Shown here: piece by piece, positions 52,536-62,881 of the stretch
Layout of the letters: every line of letters starts with the position of its first letter
Numbering within the stretch: position 1 is the stretch's first letter
Origin: Microtetraspora niveoalba
GTDB lineage: Bacteria > Actinomycetota > Actinomycetes > Streptosporangiales > Streptosporangiaceae
Direction: 5' to 3'
DNA length: 64,000 bases
Assembly: GCF_001570405.1 (NCBI RefSeq)
Contig: NZ_BBYM01000020.1
Coordinates: 1-64,000 of the forward strand
Position numbers and translations under genes: made by a program
The notes under the pieces: model-generated
Databases searched by the model: none
Told to the model about the DNA's origin: nothing
Seen by the model: only the letters and a program-made list of their open reading frames with translations

Positions 52536-53722
52536 CCCGAGGCTCTCCTGGTGAGCAGCACCGCGGCGAGGTCGTCGCTGAGCGTGTCCTGGTTCAGCTC
52601 GATGACCCGCCCGACGATGCGGTCGAGGTCGATGCCGCCGTGCTCGTCGATGATGCGGATCAGCCCCTCCGTGCCGAGCAGGTCGGGGCCACCGCCCACC
52701 GTCGCCTCGATCAGGCCGTCGGTGTAGAGCAGCATGGACCACGCGTCGCCGAGGTCGACGTCGATCGCCGTCCATTCCTGCTCGGGGAAGATGCCGAGGG
52801 GCGGCCCGGACGGCGTGCCGGGGACGACCTCGATCTCCCCGCCGCGCAGCAGGAGCGGCGGCGGATGGCCCGCCACGTGCAGGCGGGCCCGGCGCAGGTC
52901 GGGCGCGACGGTGGCGAGGCAGAGCGTGGTGAAGATCTCGGGGAGCTTCCGTTCGAGCCGCAGCACGTCGTCGAGCGTGCGGAGCAGCTCGTTCCCCGCG
53001 TGACCGGCGAGCACCAGCGTGCGCCACGCGATGCGCAGCGCGACGCCCAGCGCGGCCTCGTCCGGCCCGTGGCCGCACACGTCGCCGACCACCACGTGGA
53101 CCGAGCCGTCCTGGGCCTGCACGGTGTCGTAGAAGTCGCCCGCGAGCAGCGTGCGCTCGCGTCCGGGCAGGTAGCGGGCCTCGTGGACGAGCTCGTCGGT
53201 GGTCAGCACGGGCACCGGCAGCAGGCCGCGCTCCAGCCGGTCGTTCTCCCGCGCGAGCAGCTCGGCCTCGACCAGGCCGCGCTGGGCGAGGTCGGCCCGC
53301 CTGCGCTCGATGGCGTACCGGATGGCCCGGGTCAGCAGCCGGGCGTCGACGTTCTGCTTGACGAGGTAGTCCTGCGCCCCGGCGGTCACCGCGGCGAGGC
53401 CGACGTGGGCGTCGTCGAGCCCGGTCAGCACGATCACGGCCGCGTCGGGCGCGGCCGCGAGGACCCGCCGCAGCGCCTCCAGCCCGGTGGCGTCGGGCAG
53501 GGACAGGTCGACCAGCACGCACCTGACGTCGTCGCCGATCCGCTCGACCGCCTCCCCGAGCGTGCGGGCCCAGATGATCCGGGGAGAGGGATCGGCCTCC
53601 TTCAACAGCTCCTCGACCAGGAAGGCGTCGCCCGCGTCGTCCTCGATGAGTAACAGCGTCAACATCTCGGGCAACGCCGCTGCCATGCCGGGCGAAAGCG
53701 CGGTCACCAAACGCCTTTCCAT
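52532..53722 (-). CDS. Receiver domain fused to PP2C-type phosphatase (RsbU/SpoIIE-like)
   Basis: 396 aa. Receiver (residues ~20-140: LLLIEDDAGDAFLVEELLKE, VLVDLSLPDATG, DYLVKQNVDA), a coiled linker, then a PPM phosphatase with metal sites AGDFYDTV, VGDVCGHGPDEAA, LLYTDGLIEAT and LSDDLAAVLL. Such proteins dephosphorylate anti-anti-sigma factors, linking phosphorelays to sigma-B-like control; no anti-sigma gene is nearby. The start may lie at the internal ATG encoding MLTLLLIEDD (53665). First gene of the three-gene operon. Confidence 0.9.
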   Translation of the reverse strand: MERRLVTALSPGMAAALPEMLTLLLIEDDAGDAFLVEELLKEADPSPRIIWARTLGEAVERIGDDVRCVLVDLSLPDATGLEALRRVLAAAPDAAVIVLTGLDDAHVGLAAVTAGAQDYLVKQNVDARLLTRAIRYAIERRRADLAQRGLVEAELLARENDRLERGLLPVPVLTTDELVHEARYLPGRERTLLAGDFYDTVQAQDGSVHVVVGDVCGHGPDEAALGVALRIAWRTLVLAGHAGNELLRTLDDVLRLERKLPEIFTTLCLATVAPDLRRARLHVAGHPPPLLLRGGEIEVVPGTPSGPPLGIFPEQEWTAIDVDLGDAWSMLLYTDGLIEATVGGGPDLLGTEGLIRIIDEHGGIDLDRIVGRVIELNQDTLSDDLAAVLLTRRASG

Positions 53723-53801
53723 GCCGTGGAGGGAACGAATCTCTCAGGAGGGCACAATATCGAGTCAAGGCTTCCGGTCGAGTCGGATCTCGGACAAGAG
53801 G

Positions 53802-54728
53802 TCAGTCCGCGGTGATCAGCTCTATGCCCTGCGGCAGGCTGCCGTGGTGCGCGGCCTCGGCCAGATAGAAGAGCAGCGTCGCCCGGAACGCCTGCGCCGC
53901 CCGGGTCGGCTCGACGTCCTTGCGGTGCGCCAGGGCGATGGTGCGGCGCAGCCCCGGGGGAGCGAGCGGGGTGCCGGCGAGGCCCGGCCGCCCGTCCAGC
54001 ACCATCGACGGCACGACCGCGATCCCGAGTCCCGCCTCGACGAAGCGCAGCACCGCGTCCATCTCGCCGCCCTCGACCGCGAAGCGCGGCTCGAACCCCG
54101 CCTGCCGGCAGGCCGCCAGCGTCGCCTCGCGCACGTCGTAGCCGCGCCGGAACATCACCAGCGGCCGCCCGCGCAGATCCTCGATCCGCATGTACGGCCT
54201 GTTCCGGCCGGGGGGAGAGGCGACGACGAGGTTCTCGCGGAGGATCTCCTCAGTGACGAGGGAGGGGTCGCTGCTCTGCAGCGGCAGGATGATGAGCGCG
54301 AGATCGAGCTGGCCCCTGGCGAGGTCGCGGACCAGGTCGCGCGAGCCGCTCTCCTCCACGAGCAGTTCCACGCCCGGATAGTCCCGGTGGAACCGGGCGA
54401 GGGCGTCGGCGAGCAGCCCGGCGCACAGGGACGGCGTGGCGCCGAGCCGCACCCTGCCGCGGCGCAACCCGGCCAGCTCGGCGATCTCGCGGCGCGCGGT
54501 CTCGGCGTCGGCCAGCATCCGGCGGGCGAGCGGCAGCAGGGCCTCACCGGCCGGGGTGAGCGTGACGTTCCCCCGGGCCCGGCTGAACAGGGGCGCGCCG
54601 AGTTCGGTCTCCAGGGTCCTGATCTGCTTGCTCAGCGAGGGCTGGGCCACCCGCATCCGCTCCGCGGCATGGGTGAAGTGCCGGGTCTCGGCCACCGCCA
54701 CGAAGTACGCGAGTTGCTGGAGCTGCAC
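53802..54728 (-). CDS. LysR-family regulator divergent from the second sdh operon
   Basis: 308 aa from GTG 54728 (VQLQQLAYFVAVAETRHFTH); a TTG nine bases upstream is the alternative. N-terminal winged HTH (AAERMRVAQPSLSKQIRTLE) and a periplasmic-binding-like effector domain. It is divergent from sdhC of operon 2 with 155 bp between starts, the standard place for a LysR activator of its neighbour. Its effector could be a C4-dicarboxylate, which is inference only. Confidence 0.9.
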   Translation of the reverse strand: MQLQQLAYFVAVAETRHFTHAAERMRVAQPSLSKQIRTLETELGAPLFSRARGNVTLTPAGEALLPLARRMLADAETARREIAELAGLRRGRVRLGATPSLCAGLLADALARFHRDYPGVELLVEESGSRDLVRDLARGQLDLALIILPLQSSDPSLVTEEILRENLVVASPPGRNRPYMRIEDLRGRPLVMFRRGYDVREATLAACRQAGFEPRFAVEGGEMDAVLRFVEAGLGIAVVPSMVLDGRPGLAGTPLAPPGLRRTIALAHRKDVEPTRAAQAFRATLLFYLAEAAHHGSLPQGIELITAD

Positions 54729-54883
54729 GCCTCCCAAGCGTACGGCTGTGAGATTTGTCGCATTGGGGCGAGGCCACCGGAAGCGGCAAGCCGTACCGGC
54801 CAGAGGTCATAGCCTGCGGCTATCGGGACGACGCCCGCGATGACTTGGACTCGCTTCGGAACCCGAACCTAGCGTGAACAGCT

Positions 54884-55638
54884 GTGACAGCCACGATAGA
54901 CCGGGGAGCGGCCACTACGCCGGTCGCACCCCACGCAGCGCAGACAAGTCCCCCCACACGCCGCCGTCCGGGCTTCTTCGCCTCGTCGAACGGCAAGAAG
55001 GCCGTCATGGCCGTCACGGGTGCGATCCTGGTGCTCTTCCTCGTCGGCCACATGGTCGGCAATCTCAAGTCGTTCTTCGGAGCGGACTCCTTCAACCACT
55101 ATGCCGAATGGCTGCGGACCGTGGGCACGCCCGCCGTTCCCGACCGCGTTCTGCTGACCGTCATCGAGATCGTCCTCGTGGTCGCGGTGGTCCTGCACAT
55201 GTGGTCCGCCGTGTCCCTCGCCCGCCGCGCGTCCCAGGCCCGGCCGGTGAAGTACGCGGCCAAGCGGAAGTCCCAGGCGAACGGCTACGCCACGCACACC
55301 ATGCGGTACGGCGGCGTCATCATCGTGCTGTTCGTCGTCTGGCACCTGCTGGACATGACGTTCGGCACGGTCAACCCCAAGGGCTTCGACGCCGAGCCGT
55401 TCGACCGGCTGGTCGCGGGCTTCGACCCCTCGCGCTGGTGGGTGACCCTCTTCTACGTCGTGGCGATGGTCATGGTCGGGCTGCACCTGCGGCACGGCCT
55501 GTGGAGCGCGTTCCAGACGCTGGGCCTGGCGAGCGGCCGGAGCTACGGGAAGCTGAAGGCGACCGCCGCCCTGGTGTCGCTGGTCCTCGTGGTCGGCTTC
55601 CTGTCCGTGCCCGTCGGGGTGATGATCGGAGTGATCAA

Positions 55639-55642
<4 letters not shown>
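54884..55642 (+). CDS. sdhC: Succinate dehydrogenase cytochrome b558-type anchor, operon 2
   Basis: 252 aa from GTG 54884. Five helices and conserved haem-type histidines in [52 protein letters not shown] and [17 protein letters not shown], as in di-haem b558 SdhC of Bacillus and similar QFRs. The GTGA stop/start overlap couples it to sdhA. No Shine-Dalgarno site is obvious before the GTG. Confidence 0.93.
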
Positions 55643-57578
<1,936 letters not shown>

Positions 57579-57582
<4 letters not shown>

Positions 57583-57656
57583 GCGGGCGCGACGCGCTGA
57601 GCGGACCGGCAGGCGCCGCGCGGCGGGCCTTCCGCACAGCCGACGAGGAGCGGTGA
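57579..57656 (+). CDS. Possible 25-aa micro-ORF bridging sdhA and sdhB of operon 2
   Basis: GTG 57579 overlaps the sdhA stop (GTGA) and its TGA at 57654-57656 overlaps the sdhB GTG at 57653. The peptide [20 protein letters not shown] is Arg/Ala-rich. It fills the 70-bp gap exactly, like the micro-ORFs at 32134-32386, and may keep translation coupled. Confidence 0.35.
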
Positions 57657-58396
57657 GCATGAATCTGACCCTGAAGGTCTGGCGTCAGAACGGGCCGTCC
57701 GACGAGGGACGGATGGTGACCTACAAGGTCGAGGACGTCTCGCCGGACATGTCCTTCCTGGAGATGCTGGACGTACTCAACGAGCGGCTGATCCTCGAAG
57801 GTGACGACCCGGTCGCCTTCGACCACGACTGCCGCGAGGGCATCTGCGGCATGTGCGGCATGGTGATCAACGGTGTCGCGCACGGCGAGCAGCGCGCCAC
57901 CACGACCTGCCAGCTCCACATGCGGCACTTCAAGGACGGCGACGAGGTCACCATCGAGCCGTGGCGCGCCGCGCCCTTCCCGGTGGTGAAGGACCTGGTC
58001 GTTGACCGGTCGGCGTTCGACCGGATCATCCAGGCCGGCGGCTTCATCAGCGTGCCCGCGGGCTCGGCGCCGGACGCGCACAGCGTCCCGGTGAAGAAGG
58101 AGGACGCCGACGCGGCGTTCGACGCGGCCACCTGCATCGGCTGCGGCGCCTGCGTCGCGGCCTGCCCGAACGGGTCGGCCTCGCTGTTCACCGCCGCCAA
58201 GATCACGCACCTGGGCCTGCTGCCGCAGGGCCAGCCGGAGCGTGACTCGCGGGCCAAGGCCATGGTCGAGCAGATGGACCTGGAGGGCTTCGGCGGCTGC
58301 ACCAACACGGGCGAGTGCACCGCGGTCTGCCCGAAGGGCATCCCGCTCGACACCATCGCCCGCATGAACGCCGACTTCCTGAAGGCGTCCAAGTAA
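57653..58396 (+). CDS. sdhB: Succinate dehydrogenase/fumarate reductase iron-sulfur subunit, operon 2
   Basis: 247 aa. [2Fe-2S] region [20 protein letters not shown] with later C in TTTCQLHM; 4Fe-4S site [15 protein letters not shown]; third site [18 protein letters not shown] 57653 has GAGGAG two bases upstream; the ATG two codons later (57659) is better spaced. Transcription ends at two strong hairpins. Confidence 0.94.
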   Translation: MSMNLTLKVWRQNGPSDEGRMVTYKVEDVSPDMSFLEMLDVLNERLILEGDDPVAFDHDCREGICGMCGMVINGVAHGEQRATTTCQLHMRHFKDGDEVTIEPWRAAPFPVVKDLVVDRSAFDRIIQAGGFISVPAGSAPDAHSVPVKKEDADAAFDAATCIGCGACVAACPNGSASLFTAAKITHLGLLPQGQPERDSRAKAMVEQMDLEGFGGCTNTGECTAVCPKGIPLDTIARMNADFLKASK

Positions 58397-58404
58397 CGAC
58401 ACCG

Positions 58405-58479
58405 GCGTGCCGGGGCCTCGCCCCGGCACGCTTCTCGAAGGCGTGGGCCGCACATCCACCGATGTGCGGCCCACGCCTT
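58405..58479. terminator. Double terminator after sdhB of operon 2
   Basis: Hairpin 1: 11-bp arms 58405-58415 and 58421-58431, loop CCTCG. Hairpin 2: perfect 19-bp arms 58438-58456 and 58461-58479 with a 4-nt loop, followed by GCCTGTTTTA. It also separates the convergent TetR gene. Confidence 0.85.
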
Positions 58480-58585
58480 GCCTGTTTTACGGGAGTGCCG
58501 GTTTCACGGGCTCCTCGGCCCGGGTACGTTCCGGGGCCATCTGCGGCCCGCGCCGTCCTGTGTTCCGGGTCTCCGGGGCGGGACC

Positions 58586-59167
58586 TTACGGGGTGTCCGG
58601 GGGCAGGATGCGTTCGACCACGTCCGCGACCATGTCGTCCACCCGCGTTCCGGAGAAGAGGTCGGGCAACGTGAGCCGTTCCAGGACCAGCCAGTTCAGC
58701 GCCATGTAGAGCACCACCACTGTGGTGGCGTCCCCCGGCATCCCCGCCTCCAGATGGAAGCCGATGTTGGCGTCCAGGTCGGCGCGGATCCTGCGGGTGA
58801 GCACGTCGCGCAGCTCGGGGCGGCGGGTGGCCTCGAGGCGCAGCTCCACCAACGCCAGATAGACCGCCGGGGAGGCGGTCAGACGGCCCACCATCTCGCG
58901 CATCAGCGCGGTCACGTGGGCGCGGTCGTGCGGCCCCTCCAGGACGTCCGCGAAGAGGGAGGGATCGGGCTGCCACCGCTCGTAGACGCGGGCGCCGGCC
59001 TGGGTGAGCAGGTCGTCGCGGTTGGCGAAGTAGTTGGACGCCGTGCCGTTCGGCACCTTCGCCTCGACGTCCACCGCGCGGAAGGTCAGGCCGCGCGCCC
59101 CCTCCCGGGCCAGGACCTCTATGGCGGCGTCGACGAGCGCCGCCCGCCGGGCCGGATTCTGCCGCAT
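58586..59167 (-). CDS. TetR-family regulator
   Basis: 193 aa. HTH at residues ~8-55 (ALVDAAIEVLAREGARGLTF, AKVPNGTASNYFANRDDLLT). The ligand domain shows no assignable class. It is divergent from the small basic ORF and RibD-like reductase gene. Two AGTACTACG boxes lie between the divergent genes and are its probable operators. Confidence 0.9.
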   Translation of the reverse strand: MRQNPARRAALVDAAIEVLAREGARGLTFRAVDVEAKVPNGTASNYFANRDDLLTQAGARVYERWQPDPSLFADVLEGPHDRAHVTALMREMVGRLTASPAVYLALVELRLEATRRPELRDVLTRRIRADLDANIGFHLEAGMPGDATTVVVLYMALNWLVLERLTLPDLFSGTRVDDMVADVVERILPPDTP

Positions 59168-59206
59168 CGCAATCTCCAGGGATCTCGGATTGACACCACT
59201 CTGAAT

Positions 59207-59245
59207 GTAGTACTACGGTCTAACCACTCCATACAGAGTACTACG
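59207..59245. promoter_or_regulatory. Paired AGTACTACG boxes (probable TetR operators)
   Basis: AGTACTACG occurs at 59209-59217 and 59237-59245, 28 bp apart; the first is part of the 10-bp palindrome GTAGTACTAC (59207-59216). Position and spacing suit repression of both divergent genes. Confidence 0.6.
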
Positions 59246-59271
59246 ACTGAAGCGCTTCGAAGGGATCCTGT

Positions 59272-59445
59272 ATGCGCGTCGAACTCACCGCACTGGCCGC
59301 CATCACGGGCGTCAAGGCCCTTCCGGGCCGTACGGCACAGCCGGGACAGGTCGTGCCCGGCGGCCGCCCGGAGCGCCGCCAGACGCCCCGGCCCCGCTCC
59401 GTTCCCCGGCCCAGGCCGCTGCCCAAGCCCGGCGCGGCCCGCTGA
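59272..59445 (+). CDS. Possible small basic Pro/Arg-rich protein
   Basis: 57 aa from ATG 59272 with AAGGGA six bases upstream: MRVELTALAAITGVKALPGR, then a Pro/Arg-rich tail. First ORF after the AGTACTACG boxes and 41 bp before the reductase gene. Family unknown. The ribosome site supports it, the composition does not. Confidence 0.4.
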   Translation: MRVELTALAAITGVKALPGRTAQPGQVVPGGRPERRQTPRPRSVPRPRPLPKPGAAR

Positions 59446-59486
59446 CCGGCCGACCGTCATCCGGCAACCTCCGAGAGAGAGTTCAG

Positions 59487-60056
59487 ATGCGAAAGCTCAC
59501 GTACTACATCGGCATGACCATCGACGGCTTCATCGCCGATCCCGACGGCGGATCCGACTTCTTCCCCGTGACGCAGGACGTCGTCGACTTCATCCGCGGC
59601 GACTATCCGGACACGCTGCCGACCCACGTCCGGCCCCAGCTCGGCCTCGACGACGGCAACCGGGATTTCGACACCGTGGTGCAGGGGCGCGCCACCTATG
59701 AGCCGGCGCTGGAAGCCGGCTTGACCAGCCCGTACGCGCACCTGCGCCAGTACGTGGTGTCCCGCGGCATCGCCTCCAGCCCCGACCCGGCCGTCGAGAT
59801 CGTCGCCGGCGACCCGCTCGCCAAGATCCGCGAACTCAAGGCCGAGGACGGCAAGCGCATCTATCTGGCCGGTGGCGCCCGCCTCGCCGGCACCCTGCTC
59901 CCCGAGATCGACGAGCTGGTGATCAAGGTCTACCCCGTCGTGGTCGGGTCCGGCGTCCCTCTGTTCACCGCCGACTTCTCCCCGGTGTACTTCGAGCTCA
60001 CGGGTACCCGCGTCCTCGACAGCGGGATGGTCGTCCTCTCCTACGTGCGGCGGTGA
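59487..60056 (+). CDS. Dihydrofolate reductase/RibD C-terminal-like family protein
   Basis: 189 aa. It has the typical start of the family (RKLTYYIGMTIDGFIADPDG), the NADPH-binding region IYLAGGARLAGTLLPEIDEL and the late strand VYPVVVGSGVPLF. Members are NADPH-dependent reductases of unclear substrate, often under TetR control; true DHFR activity is not implied. AGAGAG-type site upstream of ATG 59487. Confidence 0.9.
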   Translation: MRKLTYYIGMTIDGFIADPDGGSDFFPVTQDVVDFIRGDYPDTLPTHVRPQLGLDDGNRDFDTVVQGRATYEPALEAGLTSPYAHLRQYVVSRGIASSPDPAVEIVAGDPLAKIRELKAEDGKRIYLAGGARLAGTLLPEIDELVIKVYPVVVGSGVPLFTADFSPVYFELTGTRVLDSGMVVLSYVRR

Positions 60057-60106
60057 CCGCCCGCCAGGGGAGTCGGTCGGCGGGCCGAGCGGCGGAGTGG
60101 TGCTGC

Positions 60107-60112
60107 TAGGGT
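60107..60112 (+). promoter_or_regulatory. Probable -10 box of the erm leader transcript
   Basis: TAGGGT lies seven bases before the leader peptide ATG (60120), so transcription would begin at or next to the A of ATG and the leader would be translated leaderless. No convincing -35 box was found. Confidence 0.45.
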
Positions 60113-60119
60113 GCCGGAC

Positions 60120-60161
60120 ATGGGGAGTTTCACGGTTTTCATGAGGCTGCGCCGCGCCTAG
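60120..60161 (+). CDS. erm leader peptide (ribosome-stalling attenuator)
   Basis: 13 codons, MGSFTVFMRLRRA, then TAG. It contains MRLR, the Arg-Leu-Arg arrest motif at which macrolide-bound ribosomes stall in leader peptides such as ErmDL. It lies 103 bp before the erm start. Stalling at RLR would hold the ribosome over GCCGCGCC (60151-60158), which can otherwise pair with GGCGCGGC (60212-60219). Confidence 0.7.
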   Translation: MGSFTVFMRLRRA

Positions 60162-60187
60162 CGGCGGGCTGACCTCACTTTCGCCAG

Positions 60188-60257
60188 CTCCGCCGCATCG
60201 GAGTCCTCGCCGGCGCGGCACCGCGTGCTGCCCGGCTCCGACCGTCCAGTGCGGAGC
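60188..60257 (+). promoter_or_regulatory. erm translation attenuator hairpins
   Basis: CTCCG (60188-60192) pairs with CGGAG (60199-60203). GCTCCG (60235-60240) pairs with CGGAGC (60252-60257), which includes the GGAG ribosome binding site of erm at 60253-60256. GGCGCGGC (60212-60219) can pair with the leader codons. Mutually exclusive pairing is plausible; the folding was done by eye. Confidence 0.5.
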
Positions 60258-60264
60258 ACACCCC

Positions 60265-61143
60265 ATGTTTCACCCCTATCAGGGCGGCCGACACGAGCTC
60301 GGCCAGAACTTCCTCGTCGATCCCTCGGTGATCGCCACGGTCGAACGGCTCGTCGCGCGTACGAGCGGGCCGATCGTGGAGATCGGTCCCGGCGACGGCG
60401 CCGTCACGGTGCCGCTGAGCAGGTCCGGCAGACCGATGACGGCGGTCGAGATCGATCCGAAACGCGCCCGGCGCCTGGAACGGCGCACCCCGGACAACGT
60501 GGTCGTCGTCAACGCCGACATCCTCCGCTTCCGGTTCCCCCGGCGACCGCATGTGATCGTCGGCAACCTTCCCTTCCACCTGACGACCGCCATCATGCGG
60601 CGCCTCCTCTCCGAAGACCGGTGGCAGGCGGCGGTGCTGCTGGTGCAGTGGGAGGTCGCCCGCCGGAGAGCGGGCGTGGGAGGAGCCAGCCTGCTGACCG
60701 CGAGCTGGTGGCCGTGGTACGAGTTCGAGGTGCACTCCCGGGTCCCGGCCCGTTCGTTCCGGCCGGTGCCCTCGGTCGACGGCGGTCTCCTCACCATGGT
60801 GCGCAGGGAGACGCCGCTCGTCGCCCACCGCGCGCCGTACCAGGACTTCGTCAAGGAGGTCTTCACGGGGAAGGGGCGCGGGTTGCGCGAGATCCTCGAG
60901 CGGACCGGACGCTTCGGCCGGACCGCGGTGCGCGACTGGATGCGCGCCGAGCGCGTCGCGCCGTACGCGCTGCCGAAGGAGCTGACCGCCGGGCAGTGGG
61001 CCGCGCTTTGGCGTCTCGCCGCCCCCGGAACGCCGGACCGGCGCGTACACGGTGCGGATGACCGGCGAGGCCGCACCGGGCGGAGAACCGCGTCCGGCCG
61101 AGTGGCACGCCGACCCGATGAGGACGCCCCGGTGCGATGGTGA
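60265..61143 (+). CDS. erm: 23S rRNA (adenine-N6)-methyltransferase, Erm family
   Basis: 292 aa. Rossmann methyltransferase: N-terminal HELGQNFLVDPSVIATVERL, SAM loop VEIGPGDGAVTVPLSRSG, AVEIDPKRA, and the Erm catalytic motif VIVGNLPFHLTTAIMRRLL (NLPF). It methylates A2058 of 23S rRNA and gives resistance to macrolides, lincosamides and streptogramin B. The end of the protein (RRTASGRVARRPDE) is Arg-rich, like many actinomycete Erm proteins. Its separation from KsgA rests on the NLPF motif, the leader and the basic tail. It may be intrinsic resistance or self-protection, but no macrolide biosynthesis gene is in view. Confidence 0.88.
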   Translation: MFHPYQGGRHELGQNFLVDPSVIATVERLVARTSGPIVEIGPGDGAVTVPLSRSGRPMTAVEIDPKRARRLERRTPDNVVVVNADILRFRFPRRPHVIVGNLPFHLTTAIMRRLLSEDRWQAAVLLVQWEVARRRAGVGGASLLTASWWPWYEFEVHSRVPARSFRPVPSVDGGLLTMVRRETPLVAHRAPYQDFVKEVFTGKGRGLREILERTGRFGRTAVRDWMRAERVAPYALPKELTAGQWAALWRLAAPGTPDRRVHGADDRRGRTGRRTASGRVARRPDEDAPVRW

Positions 61144-61211
61144 GGAGACGCCGACAAGGTCCTGGCAGCCGGGAATCGCGTCCGGCCGAGCGGTACGCCG
61201 ACCCGATGACG
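61089..61211 (+). repeat. Partial 88-bp duplication at the end of erm
   Basis: CGCGTCCGGCCGAG and a further ~20 bases (GCACGCCGACCCGATGA, with two mismatches) appear at 61089 and again at 61177, 88 bp apart. The second copy lies just past the erm stop codon (61141-61143). Confidence 0.75.
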
Positions 61212-61445
61212 ACACGGCGTGGACGGCCCGCTGAGCAGGACGACGACGGGGTGAGCGGACGACCGGAGCGGGACGCCGGAGGCGGCGAGAACCGCCGCTT
61301 CCGGCGGTCTCAGCCGGTTGTCGGCGTCACCTTCGCGAGGACCGGTTTTCCACAGGTCGGCGGTTTCCACAGAACGGCGCTCGGCCCGGGGACGGCGGTT
61401 GCCCCCCTGCCAACCTGGGCCTTCCGTCGTCCAGTGGAGGTGCCC
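61144..61445. other. Intergenic region of 302 bp between erm and the 281-aa gene
   Basis: It holds the second copy of the erm-end repeat, an ACCGCCG/CGGCGGT hairpin (61291-61308) that may end erm transcription, and a TTTCCACAG direct repeat (61347-61355, 61364-61372). No gene is supported. Confidence 0.5.
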
Positions 61446-62291
61446 ATGACCGCGAAGATCCTGCTGCCGGTGGCCGCTTCGGTCAGCGCCGCCTACGTCG
61501 TCGCCGCTCCGGAGGAGCCCGTTCCCGCGGCCGCGGTCACCGAACTGGTGGAGGCGCTGCCTCCCGAGGTCGAGTTGCGGGTCGAGGAGATCGACGGCGC
61601 CGATCCGTCGCTCGCCCGCGCGATCCAGGTGCTCTCCTGTCCGGACTGCTCACCGGACGTCGATCCGCTCATCGCGGTGCTGCTGGAGATGGCGAAGCGC
61701 CACCTCCGGGTCACCTGCACGGCGCCGCTGGGGTGGCCGCCCAGCCACCTGCACTGGTGCGCGCTGGCGACCGATCGCCTGGCGGAGCTCACCGGAGGGA
61801 TCCGCCTCGATCCCCGAAGGCCCCGGTTGTTGCCGAACCCGTGGCGGCCTGAGCCGTTCCTCTCCCGAGAGGATTTCGCCATCGGCGACTGGGTGTCGAC
61901 GGGCTTCGCGGTCGGCGACGACGAGCTGTATGTCATGCGCACCGTCGGCCTGTCCTGGATCGGCCTGCCGGAGCTACGCGCCGGGCGGTTGTCGGAAGAG
62001 CTGCTGCACGGTTGGCTGCACCTCTTCCACGGCCTGGGTCATGTGCTCGCCGGGACGCTCTTCGAGCGACCGCCCGATCGCCGAGGCGTGGAGATCGAGG
62101 CGGAACAGGTGGTGACGGTCGCCGATGTCGCCGCCTCGCACCGCGTGGCCCCGCCCGTCCGCCGCCGGCAGGTCGCGGTCCGGTTGCGCTATGACGTGCG
62201 CACCCGCGACCTCTGCCTGCTGGCCCCCGCCGAGTTCGCCGGACGTGAGGCCGAGTGGCGGGAACGCGTCGCGGACGTGATGTGCGCCTGA
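61446..62291 (+). CDS. Unidentified 281-aa soluble protein
   Basis: From ATG 61446 with GGAGG five bases upstream. No family recognised. Mixed alpha-beta sequence without membrane helices beyond an Ala-rich start (LLPVAASVSAAYVVAAP). Noticeable features: LSCPDCSPDVDP, WPPSHLHWCALATDRLAELT, a MRTVGLSWIGLPELRAGRLS segment and LHGWLHLFHGLGHVL, whose His-rich face could bind metal. Its TGA at 62289-62291 directly abuts the stop of the convergent Clp-N gene. Confidence 0.75.
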   Translation: MTAKILLPVAASVSAAYVVAAPEEPVPAAAVTELVEALPPEVELRVEEIDGADPSLARAIQVLSCPDCSPDVDPLIAVLLEMAKRHLRVTCTAPLGWPPSHLHWCALATDRLAELTGGIRLDPRRPRLLPNPWRPEPFLSREDFAIGDWVSTGFAVGDDELYVMRTVGLSWIGLPELRAGRLSEELLHGWLHLFHGLGHVLAGTLFERPPDRRGVEIEAEQVVTVADVAASHRVAPPVRRRQVAVRLRYDVRTRDLCLLAPAEFAGREAEWRERVADVMCA

Positions 62292-62879
62292 CTAACCGGG
62301 CAGCTTCGGGTCCGGCCGGAGTCGCCGTTCCAGTTCGGTACGGAGAGTGGGGATGTCGATGCCGGCGACACCGATGATCCGCGCACCGAGCCCCTCGGCC
62401 TCTCGCAGCACACCGAGGAGGATGTGGCCGTCGCGGATGTCCTTGGACTTGAGGGCGAGCGCCTCGCGCAGGGACAGTTCGAGCGCCTTCTTCGCTCCTT
62501 TGCCGACCCGGATGTGGCGGCCGCTGACGAGCGTGCCCCGGTGGTCGCGGCCCGGTTCCCTGTCGAGGGCGCCGGGCCCGAAGGTCGCCTCCACTTTCTC
62601 CCGCACCGCCGCGAGGTCGATGCCGATCGTCTCCAGGGCGTCGGCGTCCAGGTCTCCACCTCGTGGATCAGGGCCGGGCAGTGCCCGAAGCAGCTCCGCC
62701 TCCGCCCGCTCCAGCGTGAGCCCGTGCCCGTTCAGGGTGCGCCCCGACAGTGTGTCCGGCTGTCCGAGGAGGCCGAGCAGCAGGTGCTCGGTACCGACTT
62801 CGAGGTGATGCAGGCGGCGGGCGTGCTCCTGCGCCTGGGTGACCGCCTGCCGGGCCTCGGTGGTGAACCGTTCGAACAT
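62292..62879 (-). CDS. Clp N-terminal (double Clp-N repeat) protein without ATPase
   Basis: 195 aa: two Clp-N repeats (FERFTTEARQAVTQAQEHAR and HLEVGTEHLLLGLLGQPDTL; second SLREALALKSKDIRDGHILL) with no AAA+ module. Free Clp-N proteins may act as adaptors or decoys for ClpC/ClpP1P2. It starts two bases after the HTH gene stop and shares its operon and double operator. Confidence 0.9.
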   Translation of the reverse strand: MFERFTTEARQAVTQAQEHARRLHHLEVGTEHLLLGLLGQPDTLSGRTLNGHGLTLERAEAELLRALPGPDPRGGDLDADALETIGIDLAAVREKVEATFGPGALDREPGRDHRGTLVSGRHIRVGKGAKKALELSLREALALKSKDIRDGHILLGVLREAEGLGARIIGVAGIDIPTLRTELERRLRPDPKLPG

Positions 62880-62881
62880 CG

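Noticed and set aside
60265-61143. KsgA-type 16S rRNA dimethyltransferase
   Set aside because: The stalling leader, basic tail and NLPF context fit Erm better; KsgA normally lacks a leader peptide.
61346-61372. DnaA boxes or replication origin
   Set aside because: The two TTTCCACAG motifs are the only ones seen and no dnaA/dnaN gene is near.
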